DNA of 64,000 nucleotides from an uncultured Blastocatellia bacterium. Lineage in GTDB: Bacteria > Acidobacteriota > Blastocatellia > Pyrinomonadales > Pyrinomonadaceae. Below, in pieces: positions 20,484 through 30,462 of this stretch (the first letter of the stretch is position 1; each line of letters begins with the position of its first letter). The stretch covers positions 1 through 64,000 of the forward strand of contig CAMLLD010000014.1 in the NCBI GenBank assembly GCA_946480785.1, in the 5' to 3' direction. The notes beneath the pieces were generated by a model. The model had not been told where the DNA came from. It ran no database searches and saw nothing but the letters and a program-made list of their open reading frames with translations. A program made the translations under genes and the position numbers.

Positions 20484-21483
20484 GCGGTAAGCCCTCGACG
20501 AGCGGTGGAAACTGCAACAGTTCCTCTTTCTTCACGCCCCACGTCGTGAACATGTGGCCGAGCAGTTTTGGATCGGCGTGGGCGCGGTTGAATTGAATCA
20601 ACGCCCTCGTCGCGTCGACGTCTTTCCAACCAGCCGGTAACACGCGAAAACCTTTTTCGAGGAACATCGGAATCGAGAGATAACTCTCGCGCTGCTCGTA
20701 ATGCCATGGGCAGATGATGATGTCTTTCGGAATCATGTCGACGGCCGCGGCGGTGCCGTTTACGGACGCTTCCCACTCGCCGAGTTCAAACTTCTTACCA
20801 TCGATCAGTCGGTCACCCCACATCAGCATTTCCACTTTTCGTTTGTCGACGAGGTGTTTGTGCAGCTCGTTGACGGCCTTGGCAAATAGCGCTCCCGGAT
20901 CCTGGCCTTTGGTTGTTGGCGATTGTTCGGAGCCGAGTAGAAACACTTCGTCCATGCCGACGTGCAGCGCGTCGGCGTGAAACGCGTCGATGATCTCGTC
21001 CATCAGCTCGAACACGACGCGCCACACTTCGGGGTTTGTTGGATCCCACTCGCGACAGTAGATACCGTCGTTGTTGGGAAACGCTCCTGGTGTGAGATCA
21101 AACTTCGGATAGACGGTGAGTAGCGGGAACGTTTCCGCCTTCCACGATTGATGGCCCAGCGACTGAAACTCCGGAATCAAGCGGATGTTCTGTTTGCGGC
21201 ACGCAGCAGCGAATCGTCGTGCGCCGTCGCGTGTGATCGGGTTCGTACCGCGTCGCAGTTCGGGATGTGATTTGAAGGCGAAGTTGTAATCAACCTCGAG
21301 GATGATGACGTTGATTCCCTGCTTCGCGAGCGGCTCGAGATTATTCGCTAGAGCATCCAGATCCGCATCGGTGTCATAGTTCAGCAAATGCAACGCCCGC
21401 CACGTTGGTTTAGGTTTGGCATCGGCCATGGTCGTGCAGATTAATAGTAGGAGTAGAGTGCTTAGGTATTGAGCAGGTCTCAT
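20464..21483 (-). CDS. Exported GH20-like (beta-N-acetylhexosaminidase family) protein
   Basis: 339 residues with a signal peptide (YLSTLLLLLICTTMADA). A TIM-barrel follows with family-20-like features: RLIPEFQSLGHQSWK, an Asp-Glu pair in ALHVGMDEVFLLGSE (about residue 175) and a C-terminal WHYEQRESY segment. GH20 enzymes release terminal GlcNAc/GalNAc by substrate-assisted catalysis using such an Asp-Glu pair. The protein is shorter than classical hexosaminidases and lacks the N-terminal GH20b domain, so the exact substrate is uncertain. Convergent with the dioxygenase gene. Confidence 0.8.
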   Translation of the reverse strand: MRPAQYLSTLLLLLICTTMADAKPKPTWRALHLLNYDTDADLDALANNLEPLAKQGINVIILEVDYNFAFKSHPELRRGTNPITRDGARRFAAACRKQNIRLIPEFQSLGHQSWKAETFPLLTVYPKFDLTPGAFPNNDGIYCREWDPTNPEVWRVVFELMDEIIDAFHADALHVGMDEVFLLGSEQSPTTKGQDPGALFAKAVNELHKHLVDKRKVEMLMWGDRLIDGKKFELGEWEASVNGTAAAVDMIPKDIIICPWHYEQRESYLSIPMFLEKGFRVLPAGWKDVDATRALIQFNRAHADPKLLGHMFTTWGVKKEELLQFPPLVEGLPLIQAAQ

Positions 21484-21585
21484 TGATCGGCGGACTCACT
21501 GTCGCGTTGACTATACCATTTCCTTCTTCTCCACCTGACGGCTATAGTAACTGACAGACAGTATCCGCCTGAGTCCGCGTGCAAC

Positions 21586-21626
21586 GGCGATCCCGGTCTG
21601 TTCAAAACGATCAGACAGGGATCGCC
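21586..21626. other. Long intergenic hairpin
   Basis: GGCGATCCCGGTCTG (21586-21600) pairs with CAGACAGGGATCGCC (21612-21626) across an 11-base loop, 14 of 15 positions matching. There is no T-run on either side, so it is not a canonical intrinsic terminator. It sits 27 bases past the stop of the gene at 21653-22219 and could still protect or end that transcript. Confidence 0.5.
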
Positions 21627-21652
21627 TAAAACACTTCTAGGCTTCGACAAGA

Positions 21653-22219
21653 TTATTCTTTCGTTGGTCGGTCGGCGCGGTAGAAGTAATACTCAGCCGT
21701 GTAGGGAATTTCCTGCTGTTCGCCGTGAGTGGCGCCCGGTGTCGACGGCGCCAGGCCGCCGCTCGTGTTCACGCGCTGAATGTAGGTGACGGAATTGAAA
21801 ACTCCGGGGCCTTCCACGCGATTCTGCGCCAGTAATATCCAGTCAATCGCCGTTGTATCGACCGTGCAGCCCGTGCCCGGCACGCGACTACCCTGGACCT
21901 TGCTGCCGCTCTTGCTCTCCCATGTTGGCCCAACGTAATGCATTCCAACCTCACCGAAATAATTCTCCTCTGCAAACAGCGTCGCGACCGGCGCAACGAA
22001 ATCCCACTTGAACGTGATCGCGTTCCAGCGGTAGACCTGAACGCCACGCGCGTAAGCATGAAACGCGAGCTTGTTTCCTTCGGGCACGCGAATGCTGCCG
22101 CATTGCGCCGGCAACTCCGGACCACTTCGATCGAACGCCAGCGCCGAGCTGGTCGTGAGGCTCGTCGCCGTGATTAGCAGCAGAAGTTGAACGGCGAACT
22201 TGATTTGTGTGCGGTACAT
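21653..22219 (-). CDS. Exported protein of unknown function
   Basis: 188 residues from the ATG at 22219, which has GAAGGAG 6-7 bases upstream. The signal peptide ends near SSALA (residue 28). The mature part is short and beta-rich (CGSIRVPEGNKLAFHAYARG, YRWNAITFKWDF), containing two cysteines that may form a disulfide (CGSI.. and GCTVDT). I recognise no family. It looks like a DUF3455-type surface protein, because that family has the same 'GVQVYRW' and 'ATLFA' pattern followed by HYVGPTWES; that assignment is moderate. Confidence 0.72.
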   Translation of the reverse strand: MYRTQIKFAVQLLLLITATSLTTSSALAFDRSGPELPAQCGSIRVPEGNKLAFHAYARGVQVYRWNAITFKWDFVAPVATLFAEENYFGEVGMHYVGPTWESKSGSKVQGSRVPGTGCTVDTTAIDWILLAQNRVEGPGVFNSVTYIQRVNTSGGLAPSTPGATHGEQQEIPYTAEYYFYRADRPTKE

Positions 22220-22376
22220 AGTTTCTCCTTCAAACGTTGTAGACACGACCACTGCAAGTTGCTGACAGGCGCAACTCATCGGTGTCCGTTAGCTGTATAA
22301 CGCGCAAAAGATCCGCGGAAGGATCAGCAGGCGGAACGTAATGGCAGAATTCGTCTTCAATTGAAGGCGCGCAGGG

Positions 22377-23360
22377 TCAGGCTTCTTTTGTGACTTCTTC
22401 AGCCTTCTTGTCATCGCGCAGGCCAACGAAGCGCGCGTGGCGCAGGTGATTGCCGCTCGTCCATTCGGTGTATTCGATTTGGGCCACGAGCTTTGGGCGC
22501 AGCCATTGAAGCTGTTTCATCACTTCCGCCGTGACTGCTTCGCCGCGGCGCGCGCTTGCGAGTTCGGGAAGGTTCGCGAAAGGACAACGTGAGGTTTTGA
22601 GTCTCGCGAACTTGGCCGCGATCTCGCGACGCAACGCAGGCGTGAAGCCGTTGCGAATCTTGGCGATGAAGATCAGATCTCGTTCCTCGTAGTAACCGAC
22701 CAGCAGATACTCGAAACCGTGTGTGCCGGGTTTATAGCCGCCGATGACGAGCTCCTGGCCCTGGTTGGTCTTGTACTTCACCCACGCGCCGCTGCGCTCG
22801 CCGCTTTCGTAACGACTGTCCGCGCGCTTTCCGACAACGCCCTCGAGACCGGCTTTCTTCGCCGCCGCGATCAGCTCATGCGGAGACGCCTCGAACACAG
22901 CAGACAAACGCACCGGATCGCGCATGCCTTTCAACACGCGCGTCTCCAACAAACTGCGTCTCTCAACGAGCGTCAGCTTACGCAGATCGCGTCCTTGATA
23001 GGCCAACAGATCGAACGCGTAGAAGTAGAGCGTGTCAGGCGTGAAGCGTGAGTGCTGCAACGCGGTGAACGACGGATTGCCGCGCTCGTCGAGCACGACC
23101 AGCTCGCCGTCGACCATCGTCTTATCAGGCAGAAACTTGAACGCCCGTACGATGCTCGGAAACGGCGCGTTCATGATGTTGCCGCGGCGCGAGAACAACG
23201 TCACCACACCTCGTTCCTTCAACACGAGCGTGCGATAACCATCGAGCTTCAATTCGTAAACCCAATTCGCGCCCGCCGGCAAAGTATTCACCAGTCGCGC
23301 GAGCATGGGCTTTACGAAGTCGAGTCGCGCGGGAGGTAGTTGTCGCAAATCGAGTTTCAT
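22377..23360 (-). CDS. ATP-dependent DNA ligase (NHEJ LigD-ligase type)
   Basis: 327 residues from the ATG at 23360; a longer frame lacks support. Nucleotidyltransferase motifs are I (YELKLDGYRTLV, adenylated Lys at about residue 34), III (TLYFYAFDLLAYQ), IV (GLEGVVGKR) and V (AWVKYKTNQGQELVIGGY). These are followed by an OB-fold (about 210-310). The protein seals nicks, probably in Ku-dependent end joining, since it matches the ligase part of LigD without polymerase or nuclease domains. No ku gene is visible in this window. Confidence 0.92.
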   Translation of the reverse strand: MKLDLRQLPPARLDFVKPMLARLVNTLPAGANWVYELKLDGYRTLVLKERGVVTLFSRRGNIMNAPFPSIVRAFKFLPDKTMVDGELVVLDERGNPSFTALQHSRFTPDTLYFYAFDLLAYQGRDLRKLTLVERRSLLETRVLKGMRDPVRLSAVFEASPHELIAAAKKAGLEGVVGKRADSRYESGERSGAWVKYKTNQGQELVIGGYKPGTHGFEYLLVGYYEERDLIFIAKIRNGFTPALRREIAAKFARLKTSRCPFANLPELASARRGEAVTAEVMKQLQWLRPKLVAQIEYTEWTSGNHLRHARFVGLRDDKKAEEVTKEA

Positions 23361-23536
23361 TTCAATCAAAATACCTGTTGACAAGGGACTAGCGCGAGAG
23401 TACATTGCGCCCCACTCCCCCGACACTCAATCAGTACTGGCTCCCCGACAGTCGCAGTCAATACAACATCAAGCAGGGTGAATATCGTAAGGGCCAGGTC
23501 TGGGTAAACTCATTTAGCCGAAAGGACCACAAATAA

Positions 23537-24346
23537 ATGTCGCCGAAGATCCTCCTGTCAGTAGTAGTAGTGTGCGTGGCGGTGAGCGTCGCCGTCTTCA
23601 TCGCCCACGCGCGTCCAACCTCACACATTCTGACGACGCAGCAGTTGCCGCCGCAAAGCACGACACAGAACGTTGCTGACGTGGAAGCAGGAAACCTGTC
23701 GCTTCAGCCCGAAGCCGTCAAGCTGAGCCGGCGCGTTCGTGGCGAACACTTCGATCCGAAGAAGCCGCGCAGCGTGGTAATGCATGGTGTGCTTACCACC
23801 GCAAACGACAAACGTAACGTTCAGATCAGGCGCAACCAAAGCGGCAGCGGCGAACAGGTGGAAGTGTCGTTGGCCGGCTCACAGGCTTCGCTGTTGTGGG
23901 ATGCGGCTGCTGGCGCGCACAGCTCCTCCGGACCGCTTGATCTGAATGACCGCACACTCCTCGAACGCTTCACCTTTGACGGCGCCGACGAATTTATCTT
24001 CGCTCAGCTCAGAGGCGCGAGCTACTACACCGTGGCTCACAACGTGCGGCCCGACGGCGCGCCGGACAATTACTCCGGTCCTATTTGGGATGTAGTTCGC
24101 ATCGACGATCTCGAAAAAGACGAACAACAGCAGCCGTTGAGCAGATGGCGGCTTTTCTACCTCAATACCGCAACCGGCTTGATCGACAAGATCGCCTACG
24201 ACTCTCAAGGCGATCGCATTGAGGTGAACTTTGCCGACTGGACCGATCAACATGGTGAGAAGTTTCCCTCAACTATCACCTGGACCAGCCACGGACAAAC
24301 GCTGCTGACCTTCAACCTGACCACAGTAACTTTCGTCGCCCAGTAA
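23537..24346 (+). CDS. Exported protein of unknown function preceding the Rhs gene
   Basis: 269 residues with an N-terminal membrane segment or signal (ILLSVVVVCVAVSVAVFIAHA). The rest is soluble and beta-rich, with FVFARLRG-like and TGLIDKIAYDSQGDRIEVNFADW stretches resembling lipoprotein-carrier/DUF-type folds, but no family is assigned. It ends 13 bases before the Rhs start on the same strand, so cotranscription is likely and a role in export or surface display of the Rhs protein is possible. Confidence 0.75.
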   Translation: MSPKILLSVVVVCVAVSVAVFIAHARPTSHILTTQQLPPQSTTQNVADVEAGNLSLQPEAVKLSRRVRGEHFDPKKPRSVVMHGVLTTANDKRNVQIRRNQSGSGEQVEVSLAGSQASLLWDAAAGAHSSSGPLDLNDRTLLERFTFDGADEFIFAQLRGASYYTVAHNVRPDGAPDNYSGPIWDVVRIDDLEKDEQQQPLSRWRLFYLNTATGLIDKIAYDSQGDRIEVNFADWTDQHGEKFPSTITWTSHGQTLLTFNLTTVTFVAQ

Positions 24347-24359
24347 AAAGGAACTCATC

Positions 24360-27300
24360 ATGACCTCCCGCTCTCGCCTTTGCGCAAACCTCAGTTTTCT
24401 ATTGGCTCTACTGCTGTTGACCGCGGCTTCCGTGTTTGGCCAAACAACTGCTGCCCGCCCAGACCGCGGCACCCGACCGAACGGTTCCTACTCCATCTCC
24501 GACATCGAGAACATCAGTCTCCAGAACGGCAATGTAAGCCTGAACATTCCCCTCGCAGCGTTGCCGCCGATGGCCGGCGGCAAACTGTCATGGAGCTTGA
24601 ACGCTTACTACAACAGCAAGGTCTGGGACGTGTCGCGCACGCAGCAGATCGGCCAGGGTTTTGACGGATCACCACAGTACTACGTCGTTGATAACGTGCA
24701 ACAGAGTGATCGCGGCGGCTGGCGCATCACGGGCCAGTACGGCCTCGACATTCGCGATGCGCACAATGATTTCGATTATCAACTGCCGCCGGTAGGCCAG
24801 GAGCCTGATTACTCGTTGATGGTGAATCATAACTGGTACAAGGTCGTGCTCATTATGCCCGACGGCTCCGAGCATGAGTTGCGGCCGGTTGATTACACGC
24901 CGTTTCCCGGGAGCATGGAATTCCTGTTCGGCTATTACTACCAGACGCCTTACAACACCGGCACCATGCGCTACTACTCGTACGACGGCAGCTTTATTTA
25001 CGCCACCGTCGCCGCGTCGGGTGATTGGACCGCATACCTGCCTGACGGAACGCGCGTCATGCAAACGTCCGGTATTCAGCGCATCCAGGACACCAACGGT
25101 AACAAGATCAAAATCTTCAGCGACAGCCTGGGCACTCATTACCAGGACGAGTTAACGGGACGAGAGATTCGTTACTTCTACGATCCCGCCGGCAACAACA
25201 ATCACGGGCAGGGCCAGGTCTGGTATCAGACGGCGGGCGGCGCCTGGATGCATGTCGACATCAACTTCAGTCTCCACTCCGTCCAGGGGAAACTCTACAC
25301 CGTGAACGGCTGGACCTCGGGCCAACTCAATCCGCGGCCCTGCACTTATCAAAGACTGCTATCACAAAGTATTCAAGTCGTAGACGAAATCGTTCTACCC
25401 CAGAGCGAACCAGGGCAAACTCGCCACTTCAGTTTCAACTACAACTCCGATGAGACCGAGTCGGCCACGAATAACGTGCGCTTCAGTTGTAGCGGCAGCG
25501 GGCAGGCGTATACGAGGCAGGCTTCAAAGGGGTGGGGCTCGATCAACAAAGTCGTCACTCCGGCAGGCGCGGAAATCCATTATGCGTATGCGCTGGATTC
25601 CGGCGCCGCTGACTCTAACTTCGTTTTCTCACCGGATGAGATTCCGGGCGAAACCATCACCAAAAAGATCCTCATTCATGATGGCGGCGCGTCTGATGAG
25701 TGGGATTATCAGATCTGGCCAGACATGGGATCGGCGTCCCAGACCTACAAGAATGACGGCAGCGTGGTCAGTGAAAACAGTTACCCGCAGATGGCGACGC
25801 TGGGCAGTGGTTACGGCGGCGGCTACTACGCAGTCAGCGGGTTGGTTTACCGAACAACAAAGCCTTTTCAGAAAGTGGAGCGCCATTGGACCAACCTGGT
25901 CTTCAGCGGCGCACAGTTGAATTCACCCGGCGGTACGGTTGTGTTCAATCCGGTGGTCGATGCCGAATACACGACGCTCACCGATGTCAATGGTAATGGG
26001 TTGAAGATGTCGGCGAAGACGTTCCAGTACGACTACAACGGCAACGTCACGCAAACGACGGATTACGACTGGTTCGATCCGAATTCGGTGTCGCGCGACA
26101 GCAATGGTGTGCCGACGGCTGTTCCGCTCGGCACGACTGTCTTGCGGGTGACAAACAATAGTTATTACAACGGGGCGAGTAGTGCCTCGTCGGCGAACGT
26201 CTACGCGAAGCGACCTATCGCGACCGGCGCGCCGTTGATTCTCAATGCGCTGCAGCAAAGCACCGCTGGTCCCGCAATCGCGCAGTTGAGTTACGACTAT
26301 CAAAGCTATGGCGTGGCGCCGACCGTGGGGAATTTAACGACGAAGAAGGTGTGGGACGATCTCGATGCGAAGTGGATCACTACGAGCATTGGTTACGATA
26401 TTTATGGGAACGTCAATACGACCACTGACGGTCGCGGCAAGGTGACGCAGATATTCTATGAAGACTCCACTCATGCGTTGCCGACCAAAGTCATCGTGGA
26501 TCCCCAAAACGGCACTGGCGCCCAAACAACGCTCACTTCCTACGATACGTCCACCGGCTTAGTGACGAGTCAAACGGATGCGAACGGGCAAGTCTCAACT
26601 ATCGACTACACGAATCAACGGCTCGGATCTGTTGATCCGTTTGGACGGCCGGGCATTACAAGAGCGCCGGTAATTAATGGCCAGCAGCGACGCGTGACCA
26701 CGACCTACATGGACTCGGCACGCCAAGTGATCGTCGCCAGTGATCTGAACGCCCAGAATGACCAGCTACTAAAGACCCGCACCACTACGGACCAGTTGGG
26801 CCGTCCGACCCTAACCGAACAAACAGAAGACGGCACGAACTACACGATCTCCGTGCAGAATGCTTATCGCAACGCCATGGGTAGCGTCACGCTTACCTCG
26901 AGTGCGAAGCGCAGCACCGAGGCTCATACCGATAGCTGGACTCGTGTCACCAAAGATACGGCCGGACGCGTTACGGAAGTCGCCACCTTTGGCGGCCCGA
27001 CGCAGCCGGCGTGGACCGACCCGACCGGCGTCCCCACCGGCGCTGTCACTACTACTTACGACGCGCAGTTCACGACTGTAACGGATCAAGCGGGCAAAGT
27101 GCGCCGTAGTATGGTCGATGGTATTGGCCGTCTGGTTCGCGTTGACGAGCCGGATGCGAATGGCAGTCTCGGCTCAACTACTGCTCCCGTCCAGCCCACC
27201 AGCTATGGTTATGACGTCTTCGGCAACCTGACCTCGGTATCGCAGGGTTTACAGACGCGCAGCTTCAATTACGACTCACTCTCACGCTTGCGCACCGCGA

Positions 27301-30300
27301 TCAATCCCGAGAGCGGCACGGTCGGTTACCAGTACGATGACAATAACAATCTGGTGGTGAAGACGGACGCGCGCGGCGTCTCAACCCACTTTGAATACGA
27401 TGCGATAAATCGCGTAACACGCCGCTGGTACAACGGCTCGAGTTCCACCACTTCAACTACCCACAACAGTCCGGCTTTACCCGCGGGCGTGGGTGCGACG
27501 GATGAAGTCCGGTTCTACTACGACACGCAGTCGCTGCCTGCAGGCGCACCTGCCTACACGCGCGGCTCGGCTGTCGGACGTCTAGTGGCCCAGGTCTACG
27601 GTTCCGGCAGTAACGGTGATTACTACGCTTACGACGTGCTCGGCCGCGAGACGCTAAAGTATCAACAAACCGGCGCGATCAACTATCAGGTGAGCGCCAG
27701 CTACAACTTGTCGGGCGCGATCGCTACGCTGACTTATCCGTCGGGTCACACCGTCACGCAAACCTTCGACAACGCCGGCCGGCTGACTGCTCTCAGCGGC
27801 AATCTCGGCGACGGCGCCACCCGCACTTACACCAGCGACATTCTCTATTCACCCCTTGGCGGTTTGGTCAAAGAGAAGTTCGGCACCAACACGCCCGTTT
27901 ACAACAAGCTCTTCTACAACAGCCGTGGTCAGCTCGCAGAGATTCGCGAGAGCAACACCTACACGGCGCCTCAACCTCCGGCGGATCCCGCCAATATCAC
28001 CGACACTTCCTGGAACCGCGGCGCAATCATCAATCATTACAGCAACCAGTGCTGGGGTATGTGCGCCGGCTCGAGCATGACGGACAATAATGGCAATCTG
28101 CAGAAGCAGGACGTCTACATTCCCAACGATGATCTGATTTCCGGCTACACGCAGCGGTGGCAGCAGTTTGACTATGACAGTCTGAACCGGCTGAATTGGG
28201 CGCGCGAGGTCAAAGACAACACGGAACAGTGGAAGCAGCAGTTCACTTACGACCGCTGGGGCAATCGCACCATCAACACCGGTGCCACCTACGGCGTCGC
28301 CATCAACAACAAACCGTTTGCGGTTGCGCCGTGTGCCACTCCATCCGATCCGTGCAGCAATCGCCTTCTGGTTCCCGCCGGTCAGTCAGGCACGATGACT
28401 TACGATGCGGCCGGCAATCTCACCTACGACAGCTACACCGGCGCTGGCAATCGCACCTACGACGGTGAGAACAAGATCACGTCAGCAACCGGAGGCAGTG
28501 GTCAGACGGAGGTCTACGCATACGACGCGTCGGGCCAGCGCATCAAGCGCACCGTTGATGGTGTGCAAACGTGGCAGGTCTACGGCCTCGGCGGTGAACT
28601 CCTCGGCGAGTATCCGGTTAACGGCGTAGCTGCCAGTCCGCAGAAAGAGTACGGCTACCGCAACGGCCAGTTGTTGATCACCGCCGATGGCGCTCCCACT
28701 CAAGCAATCGGGAGCACGCCAAACTCCGCCACTTTTGTTTCGCAGCAAGTACCACAGACGATGGTCGCCGGGCACCGCTACGCCGTCTCCGTTACTTTCC
28801 GCAATTCCGGCAGCAATACCTGGACGACTGCCAGTATGTACAACCTCGGCGTCGCGTTTGACAGCGGCACCTGGGGCTTGTATCGCGTCCCGCTACCGTT
28901 TTCGGTCGCGCCCAATCAGGAAGTCACTTTCAACTTCAGTGTGACTGCGCCCACCACACCGGCGAACTACAATTTCCAGTGGCGCATGGTCCAGGACACG
29001 GTCGAGTGGTTTGGTGATTACTCGTCTAATGTGTCAGTCGCCGTCTCCGGCGCGAGCGGTAATGGCGCGAACGCCGCTCAGTGCACCTGGGAGAACGTAC
29101 CTTCAAAGATGGTGGCGGGACAGAGTTATACGGTGACCGTGAAGATGCTGAACACGGGCACGAATACCTGGACCACGGCCAATATGTACAATCTGGGTTC
29201 GGTCAACGACTACGGCGGGTGGGGCTTGTACCGCGTGCCTTTGGCTGCGTCCATCGCACCGAATCAGGAAGCAACGTTTACGTTCGCGGTGACCGCGCCT
29301 ACGACACCCGGCACTTACGTCTTTCAATGGCGGATGGTGCAGGACACTGTCGAGTGGTTCGGCGATGCTTCGACCAGCGTGTCGGTCACAGTCAGCACGC
29401 AGTCACCTCCCCAAATTCATTGGCTCGTGACGGATCAACTCGGCACCCCGCGCATGGTCCTGGACCAGAGCGGTGCTCTTGAGTACATGAAGCGTCACGA
29501 CTACCTCCCCTTCGGCGAGGAACTCTTCACCCCCACCGGCGGCCGCACCGCGGTGCAGGGATATACCAGCGGCGACGGTATAAGACAACACTTCACGCAA
29601 AAGGAACGGGATGTTGAGACGGGGCTGGATTATTTTAAGGCCCGCTATTACTTCTCCGCGCAAGCCAGATTTACGCGGCCTGATTCATCTTTCGGATCAA
29701 GAACCAATCCACAAAGTCTAAATCGTTATTCCTACGTGGTGGGAAATCCGCTTCGCTTCACGGATCCTACTGGCCACCACGCTGAGGAACTAGACGACTG
29801 GTTCAAACGCTTCAAGCGAGAGGCTTCAGGTGATAAGCGCTTTACGACATCACGACCCAGAGGCCTCTGTGGAAGTGGCTGCGGCGGCAATCAAAACCCT
29901 GGTCAACAAGATCCCAATAAACCGGTTTTGCCTTCCGCTGTGGCGCCAGCCGGCATACCGGATGTTCCGGAGGGAACAGTTGGTACTGCTACGGTCGTTG
30001 ACTGGCAGCCCATCCCCCCGCATCGCAGTTTTTGGCAGAAAATTAAAAGCTTCTTTGGATTTGGCTCTGCGGCTGCTGCCACAGGGGTCTCGATGTGGGG
30101 GAACCCGAACACATTGCAGGAGCATTTTGAAAAACATGGGGCTGATTTTGATTCCCAAACTCCAGAAGAGTACGCTCAAGAAGCACAGGATTTTTACCTG
30201 AGGGCCCAATTGGAGCATCTGCCAACGAAAATTGACGAAAACGGTGTAATTAGAATTTGGGATCCACAGACGAACACGTTCGCGGCGTACAATATGAATG

Positions 30301-30458
30301 GAACAACGCGAACCATCTTTAAACCATTCTGGACGAGGTTTACCCGAGGAAACTACTTCCTGGAGCAGCCGGGCGTCCGAGGACGGTTGACGCCTGAAGG
30401 TGAAGTCGAACCAGAGATCGAACCAGAGATCGAACTCCCCATCGAACCGATTCCTTGA
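24360..30458 (+). CDS. Giant Rhs/YD-repeat polymorphic toxin with two NBR1-Ig-like domains
   Basis: 2032 residues. Signal peptide to about residue 28; beta-rich N-terminal region to about 620; numerous YD repeats (for example YDVFGNLTSVSQGLQTRSFNYDS split over repeats) from about 650 to 1440. Two tandem Ig-like domains of the NBR1 type (about 1450-1553 and 1571-1680; both contain FQWRMVQDTVEWFGD) follow, then the RHS core (RHDYLPFGEELFTPTGGRT, YFKARYYFSAQARF, DPTGH; about 1680-1803). The variable C-terminal tip (about 1804-2032) has LQEHFEKHG and TFAAYNMNGTTRTIFKP motifs, reminiscent of BECR-fold RNase toxins; this is inference. The repeats should form a shell that encloses and delivers the tip. 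Confidence 0.9.
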   Translation: MTSRSRLCANLSFLLALLLLTAASVFGQTTAARPDRGTRPNGSYSISDIENISLQNGNVSLNIPLAALPPMAGGKLSWSLNAYYNSKVWDVSRTQQIGQGFDGSPQYYVVDNVQQSDRGGWRITGQYGLDIRDAHNDFDYQLPPVGQEPDYSLMVNHNWYKVVLIMPDGSEHELRPVDYTPFPGSMEFLFGYYYQTPYNTGTMRYYSYDGSFIYATVAASGDWTAYLPDGTRVMQTSGIQRIQDTNGNKIKIFSDSLGTHYQDELTGREIRYFYDPAGNNNHGQGQVWYQTAGGAWMHVDINFSLHSVQGKLYTVNGWTSGQLNPRPCTYQRLLSQSIQVVDEIVLPQSEPGQTRHFSFNYNSDETESATNNVRFSCSGSGQAYTRQASKGWGSINKVVTPAGAEIHYAYALDSGAADSNFVFSPDEIPGETITKKILIHDGGASDEWDYQIWPDMGSASQTYKNDGSVVSENSYPQMATLGSGYGGGYYAVSGLVYRTTKPFQKVERHWTNLVFSGAQLNSPGGTVVFNPVVDAEYTTLTDVNGNGLKMSAKTFQYDYNGNVTQTTDYDWFDPNSVSRDSNGVPTAVPLGTTVLRVTNNSYYNGASSASSANVYAKRPIATGAPLILNALQQSTAGPAIAQLSYDYQSYGVAPTVGNLTTKKVWDDLDAKWITTSIGYDIYGNVNTTTDGRGKVTQIFYEDSTHALPTKVIVDPQNGTGAQTTLTSYDTSTGLVTSQTDANGQVSTIDYTNQRLGSVDPFGRPGITRAPVINGQQRRVTTTYMDSARQVIVASDLNAQNDQLLKTRTTTDQLGRPTLTEQTEDGTNYTISVQNAYRNAMGSVTLTSSAKRSTEAHTDSWTRVTKDTAGRVTEVATFGGPTQPAWTDPTGVPTGAVTTTYDAQFTTVTDQAGKVRRSMVDGIGRLVRVDEPDANGSLGSTTAPVQPTSYGYDVFGNLTSVSQGLQTRSFNYDSLSRLRTAINPESGTVGYQYDDNNNLVVKTDARGVSTHFEYDAINRVTRRWYNGSSSTTSTTHNSPALPAGVGATDEVRFYYDTQSLPAGAPAYTRGSAVGRLVAQVYGSGSNGDYYAYDVLGRETLKYQQTGAINYQVSASYNLSGAIATLTYPSGHTVTQTFDNAGRLTALSGNLGDGATRTYTSDILYSPLGGLVKEKFGTNTPVYNKLFYNSRGQLAEIRESNTYTAPQPPADPANITDTSWNRGAIINHYSNQCWGMCAGSSMTDNNGNLQKQDVYIPNDDLISGYTQRWQQFDYDSLNRLNWAREVKDNTEQWKQQFTYDRWGNRTINTGATYGVAINNKPFAVAPCATPSDPCSNRLLVPAGQSGTMTYDAAGNLTYDSYTGAGNRTYDGENKITSATGGSGQTEVYAYDASGQRIKRTVDGVQTWQVYGLGGELLGEYPVNGVAASPQKEYGYRNGQLLITADGAPTQAIGSTPNSATFVSQQVPQTMVAGHRYAVSVTFRNSGSNTWTTASMYNLGVAFDSGTWGLYRVPLPFSVAPNQEVTFNFSVTAPTTPANYNFQWRMVQDTVEWFGDYSSNVSVAVSGASGNGANAAQCTWENVPSKMVAGQSYTVTVKMLNTGTNTWTTANMYNLGSVNDYGGWGLYRVPLAASIAPNQEATFTFAVTAPTTPGTYVFQWRMVQDTVEWFGDASTSVSVTVSTQSPPQIHWLVTDQLGTPRMVLDQSGALEYMKRHDYLPFGEELFTPTGGRTAVQGYTSGDGIRQHFTQKERDVETGLDYFKARYYFSAQARFTRPDSSFGSRTNPQSLNRYSYVVGNPLRFTDPTGHHAEELDDWFKRFKREASGDKRFTTSRPRGLCGSGCGGNQNPGQQDPNKPVLPSAVAPAGIPDVPEGTVGTATVVDWQPIPPHRSFWQKIKSFFGFGSAAAATGVSMWGNPNTLQEHFEKHGADFDSQTPEEYAQEAQDFYLRAQLEHLPTKIDENGVIRIWDPQTNTFAAYNMNGTTRTIFKPFWTRFTRGNYFLEQPGVRGRLTPEGEVEPEIEPEIELPIEPIP
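29433..29650 (+). repeat. Rhs core direct repeat, copy 1
   Basis: The DNA encoding DQLGTPRMVLDQSG through the core motif ERDVETGLDYF is repeated at 30795-31012 with high identity. The shared stretch allows recombination that would exchange the toxin tip of the main gene for the downstream cassette. Confidence 0.85.
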
Positions 30459-30462
30459 TTGC

